48,790 bases of DNA from Prevotella sp. (GTDB lineage Bacteria; Bacteroidota; Bacteroidia; Bacteroidales; Bacteroidaceae): the NCBI GenBank assembly GCA_017470345.1, contig JAFUEP010000013.1, positions 1 through 48,790 of the forward strand, given 5' to 3'. The notes under the pieces were generated by a model. It was given only the letters and a program-made list of their open reading frames with translations. It did not search any database and was not told where the DNA came from. A program made the position numbers and the translations under genes. This document shows positions 30,983-38,229 of this stretch, piece after piece (position 1 is the first letter of the stretch; each line of letters begins with the position of its first letter).

Positions 30983-32473
30983 ATGAACATAAGATTTCTT
31001 CGGATCATGCTTTCGGGTCTGCTGCTGGCAGGCCTGCTGCCCGCCGCCGGACAGACGCTGAGCGACGGACAGACGGTGGCGCGTAATGTCGTGCTGACGC
31101 CGCAAGGCCAGTGGATGCAGCTCTCGATGGACCTCTGTCTCGACGACCTGCGGCTGAGCCACAGCAAGTCGGTGGTGGTGCATCCCGTGCTGGTGTCGCT
31201 CGACGGCACCCGCCAGTCGGCCTTCGAGCCGCTGGTCATCGACAGCCGTGCGCAGCACGTGCTCTATGAGCGCGGCATCGTGGGCGAGACTTATGCCGGC
31301 GTGCGCCATGTGGCCCGCCGCAGCGGTAAGCCCCAGACCGAGGCCTACCATTCTGCCGTCCGGTTCGAGCCCTGGATGCAGGAGGCCTACGAGCTGCGCT
31401 TAGGCGAGGACCTGTGCGCCTGCGGCGACCTGAGCGAGCTGGCCTACGTGCCCGCGCTGCGCCGCGACGTGCCGCCCAACCCGCTCGACCTCATCGCCCT
31501 GAGCGACGCGGAGCCGAGCCCGCTGAAGCCCGCCCGCAACCTGCACGGCACGGCGTTCATCAACTTCGTCGTCGACCGCTGGGAGATGAAGCCCGACTAC
31601 ATGGACAACCGCCGCGAGCTGCGCAAGATCACCGATACGCTGAATATTATGGTGGCCGACCGCAACATCACCGTCGACCGCATCAAGATCCACGGCTGGG
31701 CCTCGCCCGAGTCGCCCTACGAGCACAACCGCATGCTGGCCACCAACCGCGCCCAGTCGCTGACCGACTACATCCAGTCGTTCTACCGCCTGCCCGACGA
31801 GGTCTTCGCCCGCGCCGAGGCCACGCCCGAGAACTGGATCGGCCTCTTGGAAGCGCTCGACACGATCCCCGCCAGTGTGCTGCCTCACAAAGCTGAGTTC
31901 CGCCAAGTGGCGCAGAAGGTGCTCGCCGACGTCGCCCGCGGCGTGACCACGCAGGCCGACCGCGACGAGCTGGGCCTGAAGGCCCGCTACCGCTCGGAGT
32001 ACGACTACCTGCTGAAGACGGTCTATCCCCACCTGCGCCGCTCCGACTACGAGATCACGTTCCGCGTCCGCGAGTTCACGCTTGAGGAGGCCTGCCAGAT
32101 CTACCTGACGCACCCCGACCAGCTGTCGCTCTACGAGTTCTGGCAGGTGGCCAACACCTACGAGCGCCACGGCGCCGACTACAACCGCTGCATGGAGAAG
32201 GCCTTCACGTACTATCCCGACTCGACGGTAGCCGCCCTCAACGTAGCCAACGCCGCCCTGCGTCAGGGCGACGTGCAGCGCGCGAAGGTGCTGCTGACCA
32301 AGGCCGGCCAGTCGCCCGAGGCCACCCAGGCCCGCGCCGTCCTCGCCATCCTCGAGCAGCGCTACGACGAAGCCGCCCGCCTGCTCGACGAGGCCGAGCG
32401 CCAGAGCACCGCCGCCCCCCTCCGCGCAGTCATCGCCAAGAATCGTGAGGCGATTGGGAAATTAAAAAAATAA
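30983..32473 (+). CDS. DUF3868/OmpA-like/TPR protein of the fimbrial locus
   Basis: The 496-residue protein has a signal peptide ending LPAAGQ. The N-terminal 200 residues match DUF3868 (VVLTPQGQWMQLSMDLCLDD, VLYERGIVGETYAGVRHV). An OmpA-C-like region follows (ITVDRIKIHGWASPESPYEH, NRMLATNRAQSLTDYI), expected to bind peptidoglycan. The last 120 residues are TPR-like helices (DYNRCMEKAFTYYPDSTVAA, ALRQGDVQRAKVLLTKAGQS). It follows DUF3575 by 13 bp in the same operon. It probably anchors or guides fimbrial assembly between the peptidoglycan and the outer membrane; this is inferred from domains and neighbours. Confidence 0.85.
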   Translation: MNIRFLRIMLSGLLLAGLLPAAGQTLSDGQTVARNVVLTPQGQWMQLSMDLCLDDLRLSHSKSVVVHPVLVSLDGTRQSAFEPLVIDSRAQHVLYERGIVGETYAGVRHVARRSGKPQTEAYHSAVRFEPWMQEAYELRLGEDLCACGDLSELAYVPALRRDVPPNPLDLIALSDAEPSPLKPARNLHGTAFINFVVDRWEMKPDYMDNRRELRKITDTLNIMVADRNITVDRIKIHGWASPESPYEHNRMLATNRAQSLTDYIQSFYRLPDEVFARAEATPENWIGLLEALDTIPASVLPHKAEFRQVAQKVLADVARGVTTQADRDELGLKARYRSEYDYLLKTVYPHLRRSDYEITFRVREFTLEEACQIYLTHPDQLSLYEFWQVANTYERHGADYNRCMEKAFTYYPDSTVAALNVANAALRQGDVQRAKVLLTKAGQSPEATQARAVLAILEQRYDEAARLLDEAERQSTAAPLRAVIAKNREAIGKLKK

Positions 32474-32538
32474 AAACGCGTCCCGCGCTCTTTGACATAC
32501 TGACACACACAATCCAGCGAATCTTTTCTGTCAAAAAT

Positions 32539-32570
32539 TTGGCAGATAAGAAAAACTTTGCTATCTTTGC
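32539..32570 (+). promoter_or_regulatory. Promoter of the small membrane protein pair
   Basis: TTTG at 32539-32542, 20 bp, then TATCTTTG at 32563-32570 followed by CATCG. Transcription would start near 32577, which selects ATG 32593 as the start of the following gene. Confidence 0.8.
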
Positions 32571-32592
32571 ATCGTCGAAACCATTAATCGCA

Positions 32593-32775
32593 ATGACAAG
32601 ACGACGCGAGAGAGCCAAACCGCAGCCGCAGCTGAACAGACAGCTGGAACAGTCCGCAGCCCCCCAACAGCCAAGGAAACAAGGCCGTTGGAAGGAAAAC
32701 TTGGGCAAGTATCTGCTTGATGTCTCTAAGTATGTGTTGACAGGTGTCGTCATAACATCCTTGTTCGAGGAATAG
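32593..32775 (+). CDS. DUF6722-like small membrane protein
   Basis: The 60-residue protein starts with a basic, Gln/Pro-rich segment (MTRRRERAKPQPQLNRQLEQ) and ends in a single hydrophobic helix (LGKYLLDVSKYVLTGVVITS, then LFEE). The LGKYLLDVSKxVxxGVV pattern is that of DUF6722, a small Bacteroidetes family of unknown function. An in-frame upstream codon at 32539 lies inside the promoter and is not used. It has its own promoter although it stands inside the fimbrial locus. Confidence 0.75.
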   Translation: MTRRRERAKPQPQLNRQLEQSAAPQQPRKQGRWKENLGKYLLDVSKYVLTGVVITSLFEE

Positions 32776-32780
32776 TAACT

Positions 32781-32891
32781 ATGGGCATGTATATGATTTT
32801 CATGGTAGTCACCGTACCGTGCATCTTCTTCCTTCTCTGGTGTCTCACACCGAATGGAAAGAATTGGCTCAGAGCCAATAATCTGATTTAG
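32781..32891 (+). CDS. 36-residue membrane microprotein
   Basis: ATG 32781 starts five bases after the previous stop. The product has a hydrophobic helix (MYMIFMVVTVPCIFFLLWCL) and a tail TPNGKNWLRANNLI. Microproteins with a TPxGKxWLRxN end accompany DUF6722 genes in related genomes as I recall, so the pair may form a two-part membrane complex. The spacing and clean ending favour a real gene. The following 250 bp up to 33142 hold a strong hairpin and no further gene. Confidence 0.6.
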   Translation: MGMYMIFMVVTVPCIFFLLWCLTPNGKNWLRANNLI

Positions 32892-33014
32892 CCGTCCCAA
32901 GGCGGGCCGGTCAAGGCACCCGCAGGGAAAATGTTTTAATTTCCGGAAATTTCTTTCCAAAAAAAGAACAACCCCCAATTTCTTTCCCCAAAAAGAAAAC
33001 ACTGGATTGTGTGT

Positions 33015-33042
33015 TCCCTCGATTGCTTCGGCAGTCGGGGGA
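33015..33042 (+). promoter_or_regulatory. UUCG-capped 12-bp hairpin upstream of the Mfa1-type gene
   Basis: The arm TCCCTCGATTGC pairs (with two G-U pairs) around a TTCG tetraloop with GCAGTCGGGGGA. It lies 100 bp before ATG 33143. There is no T-run, so it may be a leader stabiliser or a processing site that lets the major subunit mRNA accumulate. No TAnnTTTG element is visible between it and the gene. Confidence 0.55.
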
Positions 33043-33142
33043 TCATTGTATGTGTACATTGATGACATGGGACAGGAAGACAATAAACGAACATATTAAT
33101 AACGACAGTATTAGTTACAAACATTTTAAAAATTTAAACAGT

Positions 33143-35044
33143 ATGAAGAAGTTTTCTTTCTTTACGCTCGCAGCAGCAGGAATGTTGCTCGCAGCATGCT
33201 CCAGCGAGGATGCCATCAACGAGCAGACCGCCGGAACATTCACCTCGGGCGACGGCTACGTGGGCATCGCCATTGAGCTGCCCAGTGCTCATGCCACGAC
33301 GCGTGCCAACGACGACCTGAACAACGGTCTCGAGGGTGAGTTTGAGGTGAAGTCGGCCCGTCTCTACCTGTTCAAGGGAGCCAACGAGGCTGACGCAACC
33401 TTCGTTCAGGCTTACAACATCTCCGACGCAGCCTTCGAGAAGGACACTCAGGGTGCAACTACCGACGCCAAGACTCAGGAGAACGCAACCAAGATCACCT
33501 CGACGGCTGTCAAGGTGGCCAAGATTGAGAAGCTCACACTCGCCAGCAACGAGGACCTCTATGCCTTCGTCGTGCTCAATGGTGCCGGCAATGGCTATGA
33601 CACTGACCCCAACGTCGGCGACAAGTTCGGCGAGTGGATTAAGACTGAAATGCAAGCTGCCAACATCGGCGGTGACGTCACGGGTAAGATCAGCGACAAA
33701 GGTATGCTGATGACCAACGCCCCCGTCAGCGCAACGATGGGTGGCTCGCAAGCATCCAAGGGCGACATCACCGTGGCTGCCAAGCTGAACAAGGACGCCA
33801 TCAAGACCACCGAGAAGGATGCTAAGGATACGCCTGCCGGTTGCGTCTATGTGGAGCGCGCCGCCGCCAAGGTGACCGTCACCGACGCCACCACAGACAA
33901 GGAGATTAAGCTGACCTCTGACGAAGACAAGATGAAGTTCGAGATCGTCGGCTGGCAGGTCATCAACATGGAGCCTACCTTCTACAATGCCCGTCAGGCC
34001 AACGTGACCGATTGGCTCGGCTACGACAGCGACCTCGGCACGATTGTCAACACGGCTAAGTACCGTTTCGTCTCGGCTGACCAGTTCCTGCCCACGCTGC
34101 CCTCGACCGTCGGCCATGCTACGGCTTTCCGCACCTACTTTGCTCAGGACCCCAACTACGACAAGTTCACTGATAACAAGCTTACTCCCACCGTGGCTGG
34201 TGGCGAAGGCGTGGTTTGGAACAAAACCGGTGACAATGCCTACATCACCGAGAACACCTTCGACGTGGCTAACATGACCTCGAAGAACACCACTCAGGTC
34301 ACCCTTCAGGTGAAGTTCAACAATGGTAACAGTTTCTACACCATCTCGGGCGATCCCGCTGCTTATGCTACTGACAAGATCAACGATGCCATCACCGCTA
34401 AGATGGAGAAGACAGCCCAAATCGGTAGCTGGCTTGCAAAAGTCAACAAAGAGCTGTCGCAGAAAGACGACAACAAGGGCAAAGAGGTTAAGGGCTCTGT
34501 GAAGGTCACCGTGCCCACCGAGGCTACAGCTGGTGTGCAGGAACTGACATTCGCCTATAAGTTTACGGTTGGCGATGCAGAGGCAGACATTGACGAGACT
34601 CAGAAGGCAGAGTGGGAGAAGGCTGTCACCGAAGCCAAGAAGTACTACACCGTGACTTGCTACAAGGACGGTATGTCCTACTACAACGTCCGCATCCGCC
34701 ACTTCGGCGAGGCTGAGACCCCGTGGGATGATATCAAGGACGCCGACGCCCAAGCCGACTCAAAGGCTAAGTTCAAAGTGCAGCCGGGTGAAAACGTTGA
34801 GCAGATTTACGGCTACACCGAGGCTAACAAGGAGACTGCCAACAAGCGCTTCCTCGGCCGCTATGGCGTGGTGCGCGACAACTGGTACAACCTGTCTGTC
34901 AACAGCATCAGCAAGCTCGGTTCGGCTACGCCCACAAGCGTCGTTGACGAGACGCCCGACGACCAGATTGACGAGGAATACTACATCAGCGTCCACGTGC
35001 ACATCCTGCCTTGGGTGCTCCGTCTGCAGCCCATCAACCTGTAA
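33143..35044 (+). CDS. mfa1: Mfa1-family major fimbrial subunit
   Basis: The 633-residue protein starts at ATG 33143, where a lipoprotein signal ends at Cys19 (LLAACSS). The body has the two-domain fimbrillin pattern of Mfa1: VGIAIELPSAHATTR after the signal (the ATTR site suits Arg-type processing), YVERAAAKVTVTDA, EIVGWQVINMEPTFYNARQ, SYYNVRIRHFGEAETPW, RYGVVRDNWYNLSVNSISKL and the diagnostic ending YYISVHVHILPWVLRLQPIN. In the family, lipidated subunits reach the outer membrane, are trimmed and polymerise by C-terminal strand exchange. At 633 residues it is longer than Porphyromonas Mfa1 (about 560). It is the first of five clustered fimbrial genes. Confidence 0.92.
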   Translation: MKKFSFFTLAAAGMLLAACSSEDAINEQTAGTFTSGDGYVGIAIELPSAHATTRANDDLNNGLEGEFEVKSARLYLFKGANEADATFVQAYNISDAAFEKDTQGATTDAKTQENATKITSTAVKVAKIEKLTLASNEDLYAFVVLNGAGNGYDTDPNVGDKFGEWIKTEMQAANIGGDVTGKISDKGMLMTNAPVSATMGGSQASKGDITVAAKLNKDAIKTTEKDAKDTPAGCVYVERAAAKVTVTDATTDKEIKLTSDEDKMKFEIVGWQVINMEPTFYNARQANVTDWLGYDSDLGTIVNTAKYRFVSADQFLPTLPSTVGHATAFRTYFAQDPNYDKFTDNKLTPTVAGGEGVVWNKTGDNAYITENTFDVANMTSKNTTQVTLQVKFNNGNSFYTISGDPAAYATDKINDAITAKMEKTAQIGSWLAKVNKELSQKDDNKGKEVKGSVKVTVPTEATAGVQELTFAYKFTVGDAEADIDETQKAEWEKAVTEAKKYYTVTCYKDGMSYYNVRIRHFGEAETPWDDIKDADAQADSKAKFKVQPGENVEQIYGYTEANKETANKRFLGRYGVVRDNWYNLSVNSISKLGSATPTSVVDETPDDQIDEEYYISVHVHILPWVLRLQPINL

Positions 35045-35114
35045 GCACTATCAACCCAAACACAAAGTCAGTCATTTTTAATAACGTAAGTTAGTAATTT
35101 AAGAAGTGAATACG

Positions 35115-36545
35115 ATGCAGTTCATCAAACCGATTATTGCGCTTTGTGCCACGGCAGCACTCGGGGCCTGCTCGCTGATGAAGGACGAGCTGGACGACTG
35201 TCCGCAGGGCCTCACGGTGCAGTTCGTCTACGACTATAATGTTGAGCGCGCCGACATGTTCAACGACCATGTGGGCAGCGTGACGCTCTACGTCTACGAC
35301 GCCACCGACGGCCATCTGGTGCGCGTGCAGACCGAGGACAACACGCCCTCGGCCCAGCCCCTGCGCAACGTGAACTACCGCATGACGGTCGATGGACTGC
35401 CCACTGGCGAATATCGGCTACTGGCGCTGGCCAACCAGCGCCGGTATGCCGACATCAGCCAGCTCAATGGCGTGCGCTATCTGCGGGCCGGCGAGTCGGA
35501 GGGCATGACGTCGCTCAACGTCGCGCTCGCCGACCTGCCCGCCCGTCAGGCAGCGACGGCCATCAGCCAGCCGCTCGACACACTCTGGCACGGCACGCTG
35601 AGGACCTCCCCCGACCCCTCCGAAGGAGGGGAGGTGCTGGCGCGCTCCTCATACGCAACGCACACCCCTCCTTCGGAGGGGCCGGGGGAGGTGCTGTCGC
35701 GCTCGATACCCGCAAGGCACACCCCTCCTTCGGAGGGGCCGGGGGAGGTACTGTCGCGCTCGATACCCGCAAGGCACTCCCCTCCTTCGGAGGGGCCGGG
35801 GGAGGTACTGTCGCGCTCGACATCCGCAAGGCACACCCCTCCTTCGGAGGGGCCGGGGGAGGTCGTCACCGTGCGTGAGCATCAGCTCACGAACTGCGTC
35901 ATCTCGCTCGTGCGCGACACCAAGCGCCTGCACCTCAGCATCCGCCAGGCCGACGACCCCGCCCACTGCGACATCGCCGACTACGACATCACCCTCGTAG
36001 ACTGCAATGGCCGCATCCTCTGGGACAACACCGTCGCCACACCTACCACACCTACGGAACCTACCATACCTACGGAACCTACCACACCTACCGAACCTAC
36101 CATACCTACGGAACCTACCACACCTACCGAACCTACCATCACCTACACCCCCTTCGCCCGCTGGAACACCTACTACGACGGCCTGACCGGCCAGAGCCCC
36201 CAGCAGCGCCCCGCCACCGACGATCAGCTCGAGGAGACGGCCCACGCCGACCTCGACTTCAATCGCCTGATGCTGCGCAGCGCCGAGGAGCCCGTGTCCC
36301 CCGCCATCCTCACCATCACCCACCGCGCCGACGGCCGTCAGGTGGCCCGCATCAACCTGCCCGAGATCCTGGCCCAGGGCCGCGGCGCCTTCGAGCGCTA
36401 TGCCTACAGCCCCCAGGAATTCCTCGACCGTGCCTACGACTACCGCCTCGACTTCATCCTCGTCGGCGGACAGTGGCGCTACATGAGCCTCGGCATCCAC
36501 ACCCTGCCATGGACCATACGCTGGCAGAACGTAGACCTCGACTGA
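35115..36545 (+). CDS. FimB/Mfa2-family fimbrial anchor lipoprotein with repeat insertions
   Basis: The 476-residue protein starts at ATG 35115 (a GTG at 35106 is in frame), with a lipobox at Cys19 (LGACS). FimB/Mfa2 signatures are DDCPQGLTVQFVYDYNVERA DMF, VTLYVYDATDGHLV and the end GGQWRYMSLGIHTLPWTIRW. In Porphyromonas, Mfa2 anchors the fimbria and limits its length. Here two insertions are added: five copies of a 19-residue repeat (HTPPSEGPGEVLSRSIPAR type, residues about 164-249) and a PTTPTEPTIPTE repeat (about 310-341). Family members normally lack both, so they are in-frame expansions that may alter surface exposure or length. Confidence 0.88.
   Translation: MQFIKPIIALCATAALGACSLMKDELDDCPQGLTVQFVYDYNVERADMFNDHVGSVTLYVYDATDGHLVRVQTEDNTPSAQPLRNVNYRMTVDGLPTGEYRLLALANQRRYADISQLNGVRYLRAGESEGMTSLNVALADLPARQAATAISQPLDTLWHGTLRTSPDPSEGGEVLARSSYATHTPPSEGPGEVLSRSIPARHTPPSEGPGEVLSRSIPARHSPPSEGPGEVLSRSTSARHTPPSEGPGEVVTVREHQLTNCVISLVRDTKRLHLSIRQADDPAHCDIADYDITLVDCNGRILWDNTVATPTTPTEPTIPTEPTTPTEPTIPTEPTTPTEPTITYTPFARWNTYYDGLTGQSPQQRPATDDQLEETAHADLDFNRLMLRSAEEPVSPAILTITHRADGRQVARINLPEILAQGRGAFERYAYSPQEFLDRAYDYRLDFILVGGQWRYMSLGIHTLPWTIRWQNVDLD
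35605..35862. repeat. Five in-frame 57-bp repeats with CCTCC/GGAGG palindromes
   Basis: Each unit contains CCCCTCCTTCGGAGGGG followed by CCGGGGGAGG and a spacer (GTGCTGTCGCGCTCG type). Units 2-4 are nearly identical, unit 1 is diverged and unit 5 is cut off. Encoded repeat: HTPPSEGPGEVLSRSIPAR. Near-identical units suggest recent expansion or gene conversion. Confidence 0.85.
36041..36138. repeat. 18-bp in-frame tandem repeat (PT[TI]PTE)
   Basis: About five and a half copies of ACCTACCAYACCTACSGA encode alternating PTTPTE and PTIPTE, a threonine/proline stalk-like linker. Copy number is likely to vary between strains by slipped-strand events, without frameshift because the unit is a multiple of three. 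Confidence 0.8.
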
Positions 36546-36550
36546 ACCCA

Positions 36551-38209
36551 ATGAAACACTATATCACCATACTCACATGCCTCGGCATGCTGCTCACGCT
36601 GGCAGCCTGCAGCACCTTCGAGGCCGACCCCCGCTACGACGATCCGGGCGCAGTGGACAGCCTCTACGTGGCGCTGACCATCAGCCTCGACCGCGGCGGC
36701 GTCAGCTCGCGTGCCGCTGCCACACCCATGGGTGGCGAGGAGGGCGACGGCTGGGAGTATGGACGCGACTATGAGAACCGCCTGCATGACTTCACCGTCT
36801 TCGTGCTCGCTGGCGGTGCCGACATCAATTCGCCCGCCGAGACGACCTTCGCCGGCAGTCGCTACTTCAGCGAGGACGATGTGAAGCAGGCCACGAAGAT
36901 TGAGCATGACAAAATACCCACCGAGCCGTACAAATACGAGAACAAGGACGTACTGACCTACGACTTCACCATCCCCGTCGTGCGGCGCCTCACACTCCCA
37001 GAGGTGGGCGCGCTGCGCTTCATCATCGTGGCCAACATGGGCGACTGCACCAGGGAATTCATGACGCTCGGCGAACTGCGCGACGCCCAGCCCACGCAGA
37101 CCTGGACGCCCGCCACCAAGGACGACAAGACACCCACGCGCTTCGTGATGACCAACGAGAACGATTTTTACTATGCCACCGGCGAGGGCACCATCGAGGA
37201 TCCGCTCCGCCTGCACGTCATGCTCGAGCGCATGGCGGCCCGCATCGACTTTGATCCCACGGGCGCAACGGTAAAAGATAAGAGTTTGTGCTATGAGCTA
37301 AACCAAACAGCCACAGCCCCCTCCAACCTCCCAGCCCCCTCCAACCTCCCCCAAAGGGGGGAGGCTTTGCAAGCGCGTCTCTATGTTGACAACATGCGCG
37401 TGGTGAACGCTGCCCAGCCCGCCTCCTACCTCATCAAGCGGGTGGCCGACGACCTCGTGGGCACCAACCTCCGCTACTTGGGCGACGAACTGCCTGTGCC
37501 CAGCGGACAGCCGCAGACCAACTGGGTGATTGAGCCCAACACGGCCAAGAAGACCGCCGACCCCATCGCCGACGCCGCGCTGCTCTCGACCCTCTATGGG
37601 AAGACGGCCCTTTCGACCGTGGCCACCAGCATCACCGCGCTGACTGAGCCCGACGTGCCGCTGACCACCAGCGCGCCCACGACGCTGGCCTACACCAACG
37701 AGAATACCTTCAGCCGCGAAGCCACGCTGAGCAGCTATGCCACGGGCGTCTGCCTGCGCTGCCGCTTCGAGCCGCTGCACGACTACTATACGGCCTACGA
37801 CGCCACGACCGACGAACGGACCCCAGGGACGTACACCCTCGGCCAGACTTTCACGATGGTCGAGGTGAACGACCCCGAGCTGAGCGAGCCCCGGCGCCTC
37901 TACTTCAAGAATAAGGCCGACGCTGAGGCTTATGCCACCAATACGGCCCGCAAGCACTTCGCCACCGTGACTACCTATGAAAACGGCGTCTGCTACTACT
38001 TCATCTGGCTGCGCCATGCCAACAACGTCGACGTGATCCACGACGTGATGGAGTTCGCCACCGTGCGCAACAACATCTACCGCTTCAGCATCCTCAGCAC
38101 CTCGGGCCCCGGCACGCCCACGCCCGACGCCCGCCACCCCGAGCAGCTGCGGGCCCGCGTCTACGTGAAGAAGTGGCTCCTCGTGGAGCACCCGACGATC
38201 CTGATGTAA
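36551..38209 (+). CDS. Fimbrial accessory lipoprotein (Mfa1-like minor subunit), copy 1
   Basis: The 552-residue protein starts at ATG 36551, 5 bp after the previous stop, with a lipobox at Cys20 (LAACS). The pattern of fimbrillin-type proteins is seen in SLYVALTISLDRGGVSSRAA, RLHDFTVFVLAGG, VMLERMAARIDFDPTG, NGVCYYFIWLRHANNVDVIH and VRNNIYRFSILSTSGPGTPT, ending RVYVKKWLLVEHPTILM. It probably is a minor or tip-proximal subunit. A dispersed repeat encodes TATAPSNLPAPSNLPQRGEA near residue 256-275. It is close in layout to the Mfa1 gene but lacks its C-terminal HVHILPW element. Confidence 0.82.
   Translation: MKHYITILTCLGMLLTLAACSTFEADPRYDDPGAVDSLYVALTISLDRGGVSSRAAATPMGGEEGDGWEYGRDYENRLHDFTVFVLAGGADINSPAETTFAGSRYFSEDDVKQATKIEHDKIPTEPYKYENKDVLTYDFTIPVVRRLTLPEVGALRFIIVANMGDCTREFMTLGELRDAQPTQTWTPATKDDKTPTRFVMTNENDFYYATGEGTIEDPLRLHVMLERMAARIDFDPTGATVKDKSLCYELNQTATAPSNLPAPSNLPQRGEALQARLYVDNMRVVNAAQPASYLIKRVADDLVGTNLRYLGDELPVPSGQPQTNWVIEPNTAKKTADPIADAALLSTLYGKTALSTVATSITALTEPDVPLTTSAPTTLAYTNENTFSREATLSSYATGVCLRCRFEPLHDYYTAYDATTDERTPGTYTLGQTFTMVEVNDPELSEPRRLYFKNKADAEAYATNTARKHFATVTTYENGVCYYFIWLRHANNVDVIHDVMEFATVRNNIYRFSILSTSGPGTPTPDARHPEQLRARVYVKKWLLVEHPTILM
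37314..37364. repeat. CTCC-type repeat inside the minor fimbrial gene
   Basis: AGCCCCCTCCAACCTCCC occurs twice in a row, and the second copy continues into CCCAAAGGGGGGAGG. It belongs to the same family as 14573-14606 and is translated in frame. Confidence 0.7.
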
Positions 38210-38229
38210 TTATCAATGACTCAACAAAA

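Noticed and set aside
35605-35862. Regularly spaced repeats that could be taken for a CRISPR array
   Set aside because: The units are contiguous, nearly identical over their full 57 bp and in frame within a fimbrial gene; there are no unique spacers and no cas genes nearby.
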